Assembly: GCA_029207755.1 (NCBI GenBank)
Contig: JARCOQ010000002.1
Location: 248,001-312,000, forward strand
Length of the DNA: 64,000 nt
Reading direction: 5' to 3'
Source of the DNA: Chamaea fasciata
Taxonomy: Eukaryota > Chordata > Aves > Passeriformes > Sylviidae
Shown: positions 20,951 through 35,100 of the stretch, in pieces
How the letters are laid out: each line of letters starts with the position of its first letter
How positions within the stretch are numbered: position 1 is the stretch's first letter
Notes under the pieces: generated by a model
Seen by the model: only the letters and a program-made list of their open reading frames with translations
Told to the model about the DNA's origin: nothing
Database searches by the model: none
Program-made: the position numbers and the translations under genes

Positions 20951-23900
20951 CTGTTTGAACCTTGGCCTTTGCCCTGCAGTTCAAGTCCTGGATGCTGTTA
21001 AAACAAACACTGTTATTTGTACACATTTGTTGGCGTATTTCTGGTTTGTGACAATTGCTTCACAAGCAGGATTTACTCTGTTTCAAACAACAGAAGCCAC
21101 AACATGACAGATGCCCGCACGTCATTCCACTCACACATTTCACACATGCAAGTCGGCGGTCCTTTGGTGCCTTCCATCGCTGTGTAACACATTCAGGTGA
21201 AGCCACGGGGGTTCAGCGGGGACCAGAACGGCCGTGACAGTTTGCAGCCAGCCGGTGCTCTGCTGGCCAGCGGAGAACACAAAAGCACAACGATTTAAAG
21301 CGTTATTGGAGAAAAAGTGTAGCGACATCTAGGTTGGTTGTGAACAGTTCGAGGGCAAATCCCAAGGAAACCAGGCGCAGCCCCGCCCGTGCCCCGCTGC
21401 AGGTTTGTTTTCCCGTTTGCATAGTGAGGAGCGAACCCCGAGCGGATGCGTGGCGGTGTTCCACGGGCAGGGAGGGACAGAGGGGACAGTGAGCGGGGAA
21501 TTCCCGTCCCGCGTCCCCCAGGGGCCAGAGGGTCCGGGTTCCCCCGAACGCTTTCCCTCGTGCGCGGGACCGGCTCTTCGTCAACCTTCCGCTGGACAAC
21601 CGGGAGACAGGGCAGGGCTGTGGGAGGGCCCGGGCGGAGCCCTGCCCTCGGAGCATTGCTAAAGGCTTGTTTTCTAAAATCGGTGAGAGTCTTTAAGGCT
21701 TCGATCTCCCCCTTTGCTTTCACTGAGAAAATACAAAGAAGCGCTTGCTGAAGCTACACTTCATGACTACTGTGCACTGCATGTACAATAGCATTGGAAG
21801 AGAAATACTGACAATACAGAACAACGTCATACAATCAATCACCTGGCATGATCCCTTTTGGCACTTTTCCTTCATTTATCTCATCTCGCTGACTCCGAAC
21901 GCGGACCTTTCTGTACGGCCTTTCCCGGGCAGAGAGCTCCAGAGGGTCAGAAAGCAACTTTCTGGGAGTCGGTGGCATCTTTGGCAGACACAGTCCTTCT
22001 GTCACGGAACCAAGCCCAGCCCCTCCGGATTAGACAGCTTCACATTTTGGGAGGACGCTCCCAGGCCCGTGCTGTCCCACAGCCAGCACGGAATGCCTCC
22101 ATCCCGGGGGGAAGGCAGCTGAGGCTTACAAAGGACTTTCAGAGAAGTGTGAATAAATACTCGGTTTCCTCTCGTGCTGCATCCACCATTCAGCAGGAGG
22201 TATTTTCCTTCTCAGCTGGCACGATTTCTGGCAAAGGTGGTGTCATTCCTGACCTTTACAGGGGAGAGGCTGGGTATTCCTGCTCGTTTGAGTGTAATTA
22301 TTTACAATTTTTGTTGTTTTTTGCAAGCTTACACAAACTTTGAGAGTGTTAAATGAATAAAACATTCATCCTGGCTTTGCATCGCCGCAACCCTTGCACG
22401 ACACGACGGAGATTCCACATCCAAAGGTCTCCTTGAACGCAGATGCCAACGCCTGTGCATGATGCTTGGGGACTTGGGATCTCTGCTTTGGGGGCAGACG
22501 TGCTCCTGGCTGCCCCCAAATCCCTTTTTTGGCTGAGGACAAGCTCCAGCCCAGGCACTGCCTCCTACACTTCTGCCCAGCTTGGATTTGGGATCAGGAA
22601 ATTAACGCACAAACCCCTAAATATTTATAACATTTTTTCAAAAGAAGGTATTTAAGACATTGGCCTAGTGCATTGGGCTGTGAAATCTGTTTTAAGAGGG
22701 GGAAGAAAAGATACATTCAGCGTGTAAATCTATTTTTTTGTGGTGTAAGCAGCCCAGGCTCAGCTGAACCCCCATGAAACACCACGAGAAAAAGGAAACT
22801 GTTTAGGGAAGTCTGTTTGGGGCTCCAGGGATGAGCCGCAGAAAAGGGGGCCTGTGAAAATAATTTTAAATCTAAATGCACCTGGGAAGTGCACACTGCA
22901 GCTCAAAATGTTGGGAAAAACCAGCGTGGATTCCGAGTTAAAGCTGTGGTTTCCCTCCTGAGCTCCGAGGGTAGATCCAGGCCATCACTACTTCTCTCTG
23001 TGCTGCTCTTCTAGGTCCAGTTGAGGCTCTAATTCCTTAATTTCCTTCTAGTTCCCAGCTGGACAGAGGAGCAGGTTTTGGTTTGGGTCAAAAGCTGGGC
23101 CTGCTTCGAGCAGCACCTGCCGAGGCTGCGGCTGCTGGGAAGGCAGAGCAGGCCAGGTCTCACCAGCCCCAGGTACAACTTTACCCACCCAGTAGCTTGT
23201 GTGGCAAGGAGATACAGAGATAGAGATATATATTATGGAATCACTGCTATAAGATTTCTCAAAACAAAAGTGTCAATCTGTTGAAATATAGTATTTAAAA
23301 TATATAAATTTTACCCAATAAAATATAGGATTTTTTCTTTTTTTTTTCTTTTTCTTTCTTTCTTTTTTTTTTTTTTAATCCAGTTCAATTAGGGAAGAAA
23401 AAAAAAACCAACAAAAACTGCCAGGGTCCTTGCAGTGAAAAAGAAAACCAGTTCCTGTTTTCTTTTTGACTGTTTAAGATGGAGGGAGACAATTTGACCA
23501 TTTTTAGATAAAGGAAATTGAGCAATGCAGTTGTCCTAGATCAGATCTGTCCATTTATGTGCACTGGCTGCCCTCCCTTCACATGATCCGTAGGGAAGTT
23601 TGCCCCTGCACTGTGCTCATCCCTAAAGCAGCCCAGTAGGGGACAATGCCACAAGCCCTGCCAAAGACAAAGGTCCCCATGGGCCTCGAGGGTCCCAGTG
23701 AATACTCTGCAAGGCAGCTGCCAAGGACTGAGCTGGAAGGGTACCTTTTGAGCTACGTTACAGGAAATAACCCATGAAATTAATCCCTGGAAGAGGGTTA
23801 GAAACACTCAGAGGGTGGCCCGCCACACGTGGGCAGAGAACACCCGCCCCACCACGCCCAGGCTCTGAGCCAGCTCTGCTCCAGGCTCAGCTCCATACCT

Positions 23901-24946
23901 GGAAGTTTTTAGTGCATTGCTCACCTGAGCTTTCTCAGTGGTTTGAAGCCGAAGGCAGGAAGCTGGAGCAGGGGCAGGGCAGCCCTTGGGACAGCTGGGC
24001 TCCCGTCCCATGGGCTGCCTGGAGAGCACAGCAGTGAGTCAGATCTCTGGGGATGCTCCGCAAGGACAGGCCCTCAGGGTGCTGAGAGAGCTCTTAACTG
24101 AGCAAGGGACGTGGCAGCTGGGAGGACATCCTTCCACAACCTCCCTGGCCAGAGCTTCCCTTTCTTCCATACTACAGAGAAGAACAGGAAACCCCCCTGG
24201 TTTGGAAAAGACACGGACTGGGAGAAAAGCTCCCTGGGTCCCAGTGCTCAGCGTGTGGCTCCAGCTGCTCCACCTGAGCTCTCTCCCCTGCCGCGAACAT
24301 GAAATTACAAACCCCTATCAGGTTTTTCAGTAAAATCCTTGGTTTAGGTCTTTCTCTTCACTGCATTTGGCTTTCTGCTTCAAGAAAGTGACGAATGATC
24401 TGTTCTGCTGCTGCAGACAGTGAGATACATTCATTTGGAAGTACTATGGGGGGGCTCTGTTTAGGACTCCCCAGGAGAAATACAGAGCACGGATAAGAGG
24501 CTGACCCCACAACCAGATGCAGCCTGAGGGAGAAAACGGGGCAGGCAGAGAGGAGAAGACCCTCAGACAATTTCCACGAGCAGAGCTCAGATTTCTCTTG
24601 GCAAGGCATGGTCCTCATACCCCATGTTCACAACCCTCCTAGCTGGGGATCCCAGGCGTGCCCGACTGCGTGTGGAAGCCTTGCAGTGTATTCACAGGGA
24701 TGACAGACAATTCCTTCAGAACAACGGACCAGAGAGGATGGGAGGACTTTTTTCTCATTCTCTCTCTCTTTTTTTTTTTGTACATCTGAAAGGACGCTGG
24801 CTTCTCTCTGAACTGGACCTAGAAATGTCTTACCACCGAAACGAGAAAACAATTGCGTGGGTGGAAGAAGGGCAAAAAATAGTTTTCCTATAAGATAATC
24901 TGATAAACCTCATCGTCCTCTAGAAAGGCAACATCGTCCCGCAGTG
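20951..24946 (-). other. RNF169: Probable RNF169 3' UTR
   Basis: About 4 kb without exons or obvious CR1 copies, AT-richer than its surroundings, directly downstream of the RNF169 stop. Contains a T/CT-rich tract at 23333-23378. The long repeat-free stretch is itself unusual for this window and fits transcribed UTR under constraint. Confidence 0.6.
23333..23378. repeat. Poly(T)/CTTT-rich tract
   Basis: Runs of T broken by single C, ending in about 14 T. Confidence 0.9.
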
Positions 24947-26149
24947 CTACTTGGCACCCAGAGTGCTCTTGGACCGCAGCAGGTACCGATCCACACGGAC
25001 TTTCCGCCTGTCCACTGTCCTGTTCTCGCTGTCGAAAATCCGCTGCAGGTGCAGGGCCAACCTCCTGTCCTCCTCCTCCTGCTGGAGCTTCTGCTCCACG
25101 TCCCGCACCTCGGGAGGCAGCCCCACCTCCCCCGCCACGTGCCTCAGTCTCTTGACGGAGCCGTTGTGCTCCAGGTGCTTTGTTTTGCAGCGTCTCTTGC
25201 GGCCCCGTCGCAGCAGCGGCGGCTGCTCCCCGATGATGTTCTCCACGGAGTTGCAGGTGCTGTTCTGCACGTTGATCAGCTCGCTGTTGTTCAGGTATTT
25301 CAGCTGCTTTTTCCCCGGTGGCTTGATGGGCACCGCGAGCGTGCTGCTGTCAGGCAGCGACGCGCCGACGCCCACCAGTCTCCTGCTCAGCATTTTCGGG
25401 CCCAGACTAAGACAGGATTTGTCCATGAGTGTGTTCACTTTTAGGTCAGGGACTTCGGCCACTCGTGCGTTTAGAGGGGTTGTGGTGGATCTCACATCTG
25501 GTTCAGCAGCACCGTCATCAGTGGTTAAGGCCTGTGAACCTCTGCTCTTCTCACTCCCTCTTCCCAGCTTCGTGTCACTGACGGAAGGGAAGAAATCCAG
25601 CTCAGGGCGAGGCTCTCCTGTTGTGTCAGGTGCAAGGTGATCATCCTGCACTTGTGGCTGCTCTTTAGTGCAGCTGCTGGAGTTGGTGATGTCAGGAACC
25701 GCGACGTCCTCCCCAGGCTCCGAGGCCGAGGACGTAAGGGTTGCTTTAGAGAGAGTCTTTTTGATCTGACGCTCCTGAAATATCTGCTCCCATTTTTTCA
25801 GTATTCTAGGACTGGCCTCGTAGGTCGTTGGCTTCTGCAGGCTGCGGTTCAGGTTCCTGGGGGTGGATTTGATGATGAGGGGGCTGAGGACTCTGCCGTC
25901 GGGGAGCCTCTTCGGGGGGGTGCACGGGGAGCAGACGATGGGCTTGAAGTGGTTGAGCTCCTCGGAGATGCTGTCATTGCTCTCGGGGCTGATGGAGCGC
26001 TCGGGGCGGTGCAGGGCGGACAGGGAGGACACGGCGCCCAGCACCAGGCGCCGCTCGGCCGTCAGGTCCGGGGCGGACAGGCAGCGGTGGTTCTGCGAGG
26101 ACGACAGCACCCCCAGCAGCGGCGTGGACGCGCCCGCCACGGGCAGCAC
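24947..26149 (-). CDS. RNF169: RNF169 last coding exon (MIU2-LRM2)
   Basis: 400 codons plus TAG. It begins after a CCTTGCAG acceptor with VLPVAGASTPLLGVLSSSQN. It carries the phospho-prone SISPESNDSISEEL block and ends with the ubiquitin-reading MIU2 and LRM2 elements. The middle third (about residues 130-290 of the exon product) is the least like human. Confidence 0.97.
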   Translation of the reverse strand: MLPVAGASTPLLGVLSSSQNHRCLSAPDLTAERRLVLGAVSSLSALHRPERSISPESNDSISEELNHFKPIVCSPCTPPKRLPDGRVLSPLIIKSTPRNLNRSLQKPTTYEASPRILKKWEQIFQERQIKKTLSKATLTSSASEPGEDVAVPDITNSSSCTKEQPQVQDDHLAPDTTGEPRPELDFFPSVSDTKLGRGSEKSRGSQALTTDDGAAEPDVRSTTTPLNARVAEVPDLKVNTLMDKSCLSLGPKMLSRRLVGVGASLPDSSTLAVPIKPPGKKQLKYLNNSELINVQNSTCNSVENIIGEQPPLLRRGRKRRCKTKHLEHNGSVKRLRHVAGEVGLPPEVRDVEQKLQQEEEDRRLALHLQRIFDSENRTVDRRKVRVDRYLLRSKSTLGAK

Positions 26150-29100
26150 CTGCAAGGCAAGCACACGGCTGGGAAGGGCGCCCACGGAGCTCCCAGCGGA
26201 GACCGGGAGCACAGATGGCAGCCGTGCACGGCTGTCCCCGACAGCCTCTGCTGGTCACAGCCCCTCCCACGGCAGGTGCGGGACGTGAGCAGCCGACTCC
26301 GGAGCCCAGCACAATCCGGGTGTCAAACTTACTGCAGTCTAAGAGCTGCTCTTGCCACAAGTAACAACCACTCCAATGGCAAAATCACACAGCCACGGGA
26401 TGGTTTAGGTGAGCAGTGACTTTGAAGACCATCTCATTCCATCCTCTTCCATGGGCAGGGACACTTTCCACTAGACCAGATTCCTACAAGCCCTGTCTAA
26501 CCTGGCCTTGAGATGTGTTTTCTCTTTACCTGGATAAATCTGCCCATTTAGTGGTGTTAAGTTGATAGCTGGACTGGATGACCTTAAAGGTCTCTTCCAA
26601 CCTGGATGATTCTGTGATGACAAGGAGAAGCCAAGAAGCACTGCACCGCCCTGGCTGAAGGAAACCATGCTCCTCAAGGGAAATGATCTCCACATTATTT
26701 TTTGCTCCCTCCCAAGCTGTGGGAGAGAAAGAATGAAGACTCGGCCCAGGTATGAGAGGCGCCTGAATGCGGCACTTGGGGATGTGGGTTAGGGGTGACT
26801 GTGGTGGTGCTGGTTGGACTTGATGGCCCTGAAGGTCTCTTCCAACCTGGATGATCCTGCGATTAAGAGCAACATTTCCTGTCGTCTCTAAGACAGTCCC
26901 TGAATGTTGCTACACTTGGGCATAATCCTGGCACAAATAAATCAGAGAGGAAACAACACACACAACTGCAAATGGTCTTATTCTTAGCGCTGAGATGAAA
27001 TATTTTTATCCAGCAGCTAGTGTGCACAGTAACAGCCTTTCCCTGCTTAGTCCAAAAGAAGGATTTTCTACTCACTTATTTTGAGGTCAAAGTAAGTTTT
27101 TGGAATACCCTGTACTGGAACTCTAACCGGTCACATGCATAAGGCAACCTCCTAAAAAAGAAGAGAGTCCTTGGAGGGAAGGTAAGTTATGGATCTTCGT
27201 TTCGGGCTCAGTCCAGCTCCTATCAGCTCAGATGGCAGATTGCACAGGTTTCTGTTCCTCATGGGATCTCTGGATCTGAACCCTCTCCTTCTCCATCAGG
27301 GATGAAACTGATCCCAAGAAGGGGGAGTGTCAGCACAAGGAGGTGGAACATCCTAGCAAGAGCAGCCGGGTGGCTGCTCCATCCTTGGAAGTGTTCAAGG
27401 CCAGGTTGGATGGGGCTTGGAGCGACCTGGCGTAGTGGAAGGTCTCCCTGCCCAGGGCAGGAGGTTGAAGGAGCTTTAAGTTCCCTTCCAACCCAAACCA
27501 TTCTATGATCCCACAAAGATCAGGCCTTTGGATCTTCTATAGTATGGAAGTGCCAATGTACCCCGATGTCAGGAAAGCAATGAATTTTGCTCTGTTTTAA
27601 CAGCTTTGGAGAGAAAAGAAGAGAGGATTATTCTCCCAAACTTCTAAAAGATTTCTCTTTACCTGGCTGGGGATTCAGCCTTGAAAAGAAAATGAATCAC
27701 AAAACAAAAGCCTCATGAGAACCCTTTCAACTTCCAATTAGTCTCCAACGCTACACAAGAACCCTGACACCTGTCTGCTTTTCTGTTTATTAATTCCTTA
27801 CCCGGCAGGTTTTATTGGGAGCTGCAAGGAAGCGATTGGCCCCACGGCGATAACACAGAGCCACAAGGCCCATATTTCATATCTCCAGATTACCAGAGCT
27901 GTGTAACCTCAGATAAGAACATTTACACACAGGAACCTGTTTCCAGACGCTGCCTGTACCTTTGTTTTGGTGGCTGGGGCTGATCTCTGCCTGCTCTTGG
28001 ATCTCTCCTGAATGGTGTCGTTGCAGCTCCGACTCCTCTCCACCTTGGAGATCAAATTCCTGAAAAGCAGATGGGTGAGAACAGGAGACCGTTTGTGACC
28101 TTAGGAACAACCAGCCCAACAGCCCTGGCAGCACCTGGCTGGCAGAGGCACTTCCCGTGCCCTCGGGGAAACGGGATCCAGGAATGTTGGATCTGCGGCG
28201 GAGTCCTGGTCTGCGCCCGCGGGCTCCGCACTGAGCACACGGACACCTCCATCCACGGCTCGGAATGAACTGAGGGCAGTGCTAGTGAGGGAGCTGGGGA
28301 AATCCCTCTGCTGCCCGTGCGGAAACACACCTGGCTATTCAGCTGCTTCCACTGCCGCAAGCAACAGCTTTCCAGGGAAAAAAGCTGTTTGGGGCTGATG
28401 CTATCCCTTCATATCTGTGCTGGAGATGGAACCAGCACTCCTGACTTCATCCTACAGAATTTTGATTTCTGACTAATGGTTTAAACCTACAGGCAATGAT
28501 TTTTCTCCTTCATGAGACGAACATTAACTTTCTTAACTTCCAGGTAGGAAGTAATCAGACAGACACCACATTCTACCACTGAGTCTGCTCTAAAATTCCA
28601 GAAAAAAAATCACTCTTTTTAGATTGGAGCCACCATTTGAATTAGAGCACCTCAGGTGTGTTTAAAACAAGTCAGAAGACCACCTTAAAAGGACACTAAA
28701 TAAAGTCTCAGCATCTTACCCTGAAAGGAAAGCAAAGGAGTAGGCACTGGTCTTGGAAACAAAAGCTGACCGATGTGTTTGCTTGCCCTGGAATGGTTCT
28801 TCATTCTCAGAATCCGAGAGACGTTCAGGAAACTGGAGTCAACCAAGGAAGAGTTAGCTGACATGTACAACAAAAAGAATAACTTGGAAAATAAAGCTCT
28901 TTCTTGCAAAAGTGTTAAAGGTCCCCAAATCCCCCATTTCTGACTATACTGAGAGGACAAAAGGCATAAATTATACAAAAATAAGCACAGAGGTCCTATA
29001 TATAGCTGTTAGTCATCAAAGAAAGGTAATTTCCTGCAGAGCCTCCCAAATGAAAAGGGAAATAGGCAGAAGTCAGCACGAGGAATGTGTTGAACTTCAG

Positions 29101-32100
29101 TTGTACAACTTCACCGCAGAAGATTAATGGAGAAATGTTCATGGAAATGCACGCAAGCCTGAAAACCAAGGATATCCCCCAAAGCTGAGGGGATCTGCTG
29201 CGTTAGGAAGAGTCACACAGTAGAGGGTAAAAAGGGGACAGAAACCTCTAGAAAAACATCTGCAGTCATAACACACCTTAGAAGACAGTTCTCATTAACA
29301 AGGATATTTATAATCTGCCAGCTCATAGCCTTCATCAACTATAAAAACTCAATCAATGAATCCTGGAAAGCCATAGAAAGAAAATTTTGACATGTGGGCA
29401 GGAAGGAGAAGCATGAGCTTACTTACACAGTCTTGGCTCCCTTTCAGCACTACAGATTCATCTTTTTTCTGCTGTTCCTCCATTTTTCTTTTCCCTACGT
29501 CCACGTCATCTAGAATGAACTTGTGAATCAGATCCTCAGATGTCTTTTCTTCTTGTAGTTTCTCTTCTCTCAGCTGGAAATAATGACAAGAGAGGTAGAG
29601 CAGTTACAATCTGAAGTCTTACACTTAGAGATTGGCAAGACCGAGAGTTTAGTCACATCATTTAATTCTGTGCCTTCATTTCTCTACTCCAGGGTAGATC
29701 CACTGCCTCTCCCCTTTTCTGCCAGGACCCTTTTTATTTTTTTTTTTTGGCAGACTTGCTATCAAAACCAACAACTCCCCTTTTCTCCCCCTTTCCACTA
29801 CCTTTTCCTGATGAACAGGCTTGGCAGAACACACTTCAGATACCACCATCCGACTGTCCCTGCCCAGGGTAACCGGCACCCTCCTCCCTCCATCACCCAG
29901 CCATTTTCCCACCTTGTGTCTTGCCTCTTCCTCAACTTATACACAGTCCAGGAATAGTCTACATGTATCTGTATATAGAACAGATCCTCCCTCCTTCCTC
30001 CATCCACCCTCCATGCAGAAGTTATCCGGACCTTTGACTGACGCATCTGCATCCCGCCTGTGAACCACTAGGAATTCATATCCCTGGGTTTTCCCTCATA
30101 TTTGGGCATGGGCATCTCAGGTGCTTAAGAAGCTCCCTAGCTCAAAAAGTGGGGGATGATGCAACAATTCCTCGTTCTTCCAAAAACATTTAGTGCTTTT
30201 CTTCCCTGCTGGAGGAGGGGAAAACCCCAAAAATATGGACATGAGGATGACAAAGAAAACAGAGGTCACGAGGCAGTACAGGAAAAGCACATTGTGATTT
30301 TCAAATTGGGAAGGACCCAGATCCTACTGATTCCAAGCCCCCAGAGATGAGGAAGAGAGAAATAAGGAGGAAAACAAGGAGGAAACAGGGGAGAGACTCC
30401 GCTGTTTGTCTGACTGTGGGTGTTCAGCAAATATTTTCAAAGACCGGTTTGACTCCTTGCTTAGAGTTGTTTTAAGATGTATCTTTAAATTCCTCATCTA
30501 TTAATAATCTCAAGCAATAACTACAACAGTGTCTGACTAACATAGATTGTGACCACATGATGCAGACCTGATGAATAGTCTGCTCTAAGTCAACAGTATT
30601 TCTGCCTTTTTTGAAGCATCTGAAAAACAAATTCACATCAAGATTTATCACAATGATTTTTTCTTTATGGCTGGCTGGCTGGAATACTACCCATCACTCA
30701 TGTCCCCCCTGTATTTCTCATATGGAAGAAAGTTATATGGAAATACTCACTTCTCTGGCTAAATGATAAAATCGAAAGACACAAGAATATCTAACAAGAC
30801 ACAGGAATATTTAAGGATTTTGGGGAAATCCGTGGCACAATTAGTGTGAGGTGACAACCCAAGCTTTGCTGACAGTGACATCAAAAAGGCAACAAGATCC
30901 TAACCCTAAGTAATAGGATACAAAAAAGAATTTAGCTCCAGAATTAAGGTTGCAAACAAAATCAAACTCCAATGATAAAATCTGTACTAATTACAAAAAT
31001 AATAATTTGAAGTAGCTGTAATGTAAATTGTCTCCCAGAGAATTTCCTTCCAGACAATGCTGTGCTGGGACAGCAGGAGAAGCAACTGGAACAATGTCGT
31101 GTGAAACATGTACCCTGGGAGAAGGACCTCATGTCACCTGAGTAGCATCTCTGAAATCCTGGATGCAGGACCAGCAGCTGCTGTGAACAGCACAGTTACC
31201 AGAAAATGCATCTTAGTCCTTTTGGATACTGCAACTGCAGGGGGACAAAATGCTGTACAAGCAATTCAATAATTGTTCACTCAAGAAACGCCCACTTCAG
31301 GACCATCATTCCCAACACTCACATTTAGGCCCAAAGGTTTGGCAGACTCACGTTTGGAATCTTCTCTCCCCTGCACACAGTGTCCAGGTTTGCTGCCTCC
31401 CGGAGCCTGCTCCGTCTGCCCTGGCTCTGGGAAGATGCATGTCAGCACATGCCTCAGGTAGGAGTTTCCCTCCCACTGTGTCTGCTTACGAGCAACAGAC
31501 TTGCGTGTGACAGAAGGACAGCTGGACAGGATGAGCTAGGGCTTTGGTACACAGAAATGACAGCCTCCTCTGGAAAAACATAAAATGCAAGAGCACCCAG
31601 GGCACGAAAGAGGAGAACCCAAGCTCGGTACCCTGCACAGACAGCAAGTATCTATCTCATTCTGAACGCCATCTGGCAAAATTAAGCTATGAGATAACCC
31701 ACATCAAAAAAAATTCCTTCAGCACATAATTATGGTACTGCCTTGTTTTCAACTGCAAAAAGCAGGGAAGCAGGTCAAGAGTTCAGATATATGAAACAAC
31801 TCACATCTGGGAGACATAAAAAGGTTTGGAAATGCTCCTCAGGAGGAAAGCCCAGGTTATCCCCATTCCACGGGCAGGGAAGCTGGGATGAAACCCCAAT
31901 CATACACAAGCTTAGATTCCCAAACCCGAGTTCCTGTCTCCTCCTGCCTATTTCAGAAGTTCAGATAACAACAAGAAACCCTTGATATGTTGCAACAGTC
32001 ACAATTTTCCTTCCCAACAACCTCCTGACAGGAGGTTAGAGCCAGAGGACAGTCAGTCTCTCACCCCAGGTAACAAGTAACCAGACAAGAAGTAACAGGG

Positions 32101-35100
32101 TCAAGTTGCACCAGGGGAAGTCTAGGTTGGCTGTCAGGGTAAATTCCTTCCCGAAAAGGGGAGCCATGCATTGGCCCAGCCGCCCAGGGCAGGGGTTGAC
32201 TCCCCATTCCTGGAGGGATTTAAAAGCCATGTGGATGTGGCACAGGGGGACATGGGACAGTGGTGGCCTTGGCAGAGCTGGGGGAACAGCTGGACTCCAT
32301 CTCAGAGGGCTTTTCCCGGTTCTGGGATCCTATTCTGATTCTACAAATAAGGAAACAGTGTGACTGCATCATCAGCTGTCATTTTCCCAGCAGAATTTCA
32401 CTGCCATTTCCTCTTAGATGACGATTCACAGAATCTCCTCCCACACGGCTCTTTCAGCTGGGCTTCACAAAAAGCAAGTTTAAGCTGCCAGGAGGAAGAA
32501 ACCCACCTCCCTCCTGTCAGGGAGCAAGAAGGGGAAGGCAGCAGGCTGAACATGAACAAGATGAAAACATGCCCAAATGCCAGAGAAACGGTGAACTATT
32601 TCCTTCTGACTGGAAGGGAAAGGAGAAGTGCTGGCACTGGACTGCACACGGTATCTTTTTGCTGAAGCCAAGCTGTAGCTGTAAAAACCTACTCAGCTGC
32701 AGCCTGACCAGACTGCAAAGATGCTTCCTTAAACTTGACAGAGAATTGCTGCTGAAAATGCCACAAGTCCCACGACTTTGCACACAGAGTGTCCCTGCTT
32801 TCCTGGCCAGGCATCTCAACTGGAGTACAGTTTGCAATTCCCATGATCAGTTCATTAAATAGTCAGCCAAAGCTATCGTAGTAACCTGCAGAGACACTGC
32901 CCATCAGTGTTTATTATTTACCTGAAATATCACCTATCTTCCTACTCAGACAAGGCTGGTTTTTTAACTCAATTAGCCTCCCAGCTCTTTCTACCCTTGG
33001 TGAGATCTACAAGTGAAAACCTAAAGAAAATTCTTCAACAATGAAAACCCTCTCAGGTTCCTTCTACCCAGCAGGTGAAATAATCAACGAGGGGTTGGAC
33101 CCATCTCAAGGGAAAACAATATCACAAAGATCAAAAATCTAAAAAGTATTTTCATGGGCTTTAATTCCAAACCAGTTGAAAAGCCTTTTTTCTTTTTTTT
33201 TTCTTTTTTTTTTTTGGTCTTTAGATGACATTTTATTCTTGGCTTAAAATAAATAGAAAGCTGTAGTTTGGAATAGTTTGTTTTTGAGGAGAAGGATGTT
33301 TCAGGAGAAGGAGATGCCTTATGCTGCAAAAGCCTTTATGGAATCACATCCACAACCAAACAGTCATTCCAAAGAAGGTACAATTCCATGTTCTCAAAGG
33401 CAGACTAAGACAGCAAAATTCGGCATCTACATGCTCAATTACAGCCACTTCCTGAACTGTCTGAACCGTATAAAGAGAATAAATGACCTTTGTTACAGAA
33501 CAGGAAAAAAGAGCCCTCCAGGTTTCCCTACAGGTAGGATGGCATTCCTGCGGGAAATCCAAGTTATTCTGGAAGAAAAAAACACAATTACCCAAAACAC
33601 TGACCTTCCTTAGCTGGCTTTCATACTCTTCTCGTAGTTCTGCTGTTTTGCTTAATTTAATGGGTGCTCTGAATATAAAGTCTGGAAAGAAAAGGGGAAA
33701 AAAAAAGGAAATACTTTTTAGTGCAGGATAACTGGTGTTGGCCATTATTTCCCAAAAAGGGTGAGATCTCCACAGGCTGCACAAGAGCTTTTTTCAACCC
33801 CAGATGTTTATGTTCAGCCACTGCTATCACAGCTCTGTTTAACGTACAGAAACGTCGGGAGGAGGATGGCCAAGTAATCCCACTCTGCACTTCCCGAGTT
33901 TCCTCTGAGATTCCCAGGAGTCCTTGACAAGCAGTCAGGCATCGGGGAGCATGGGGAGGATGTAAACACAGGGGTGAAGGAACAGCCCGGAGATGTCGCA
34001 GGGAACGTGAGTCCCGGGAATAAAGGCAGGATTTAGGCGCCCGCTGCAGCCGGACCCCCCAGGCACACGGGCTGCCGGCAGCAGCACCGCAGCCCGAATT
34101 CGCACCCTGCCCTCCTGCCGCTGAGGGCAATGATCCCGGAGAACACTCGGCTTTCCCCAGGATGCCTCCTGCCGTGCCCTGCAGCGCTGTCCCAGGGCCC
34201 GCAGCCGGCACCGCCCCTGTCCCGCTGGCTGCGCTCTCCCCACACCAGAGCGGGCAGGATGCTCTGGCCGGCACAAGTCCCCTTTCCTGCTCCCACTTCC
34301 TCCCTTTCCCCTCGGGAATTCAGAAACCAAAAGCACACTGGCACAGCGCTATAGCTTAACTTCTGTCCCTGGAGTCTGTTATTCCCAAAGGAGTCCCGCG
34401 CTTGGATCAGCCCCACAGCTCCCTCCCACTTCTGAGCAGTGCATGTCTGGGCAAGCTGCACTTCAGCTGAAGGAGCCTGCAGGGAAAAGGGAACAACCAG
34501 AACAAAACAGCAACCCCCGGACAACCATCCTGGCTCAATCCATATCAGTATTCCAGGCAGGGCGCAGCGCAGTTCACCATCCCAACGTGCTAGGGCCAGG
34601 ATGGAACAGGTCTGAGCAAGGAGGAAACATCAGGGGTACTTGCTTTTCCCACCCTGCTAAAATTAAAGGATATAAACCAGCAGCTCCACCACATGTTTTC
34701 ACAGAATCCCACTATTATTTAGGCTGGGAAAGCTGTCCGAGACCATTGAGAGCAATCTGTGACCAATCCCACCTTGTCACCCAGCCCAGAGCAAGGAGTG
34801 TCCCGTCCAGTTGTTCCTTGGACACCTCCAGGGATGGGGACTGCACCACCTCCCCAGGCAGCCCCAGCCAATGCCTGATCACCCTTCCAGTGAGGAAATT
34901 CCTCCTGCTTCCCAAAGTGAACTCCCCTGGCACAGCTTGTTTCCTCTTGTCCTGCTCCCTGGTAGCAGAGCCCAAACCCACTCCTGGCTGCCTCCCCCGG
35001 TCAGGGAATTGTGGAAAGACAGAAGGTCCCCCCTGAGCCTCCTTTTCTGCAGGCTGAGCCCCCCTCACAGAACTTCCCTTACGTAGGAAGTGTTTCAATT

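Larger units (their letters stand above)
29574..33604 (-). other. RNF169 intron between coding exons 2 and 3
   Basis: No coding exon recognised. Contains a CR1 fragment (32155-32345) and a T/CT-rich tract at about 33185-33217. Confidence 0.75.
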
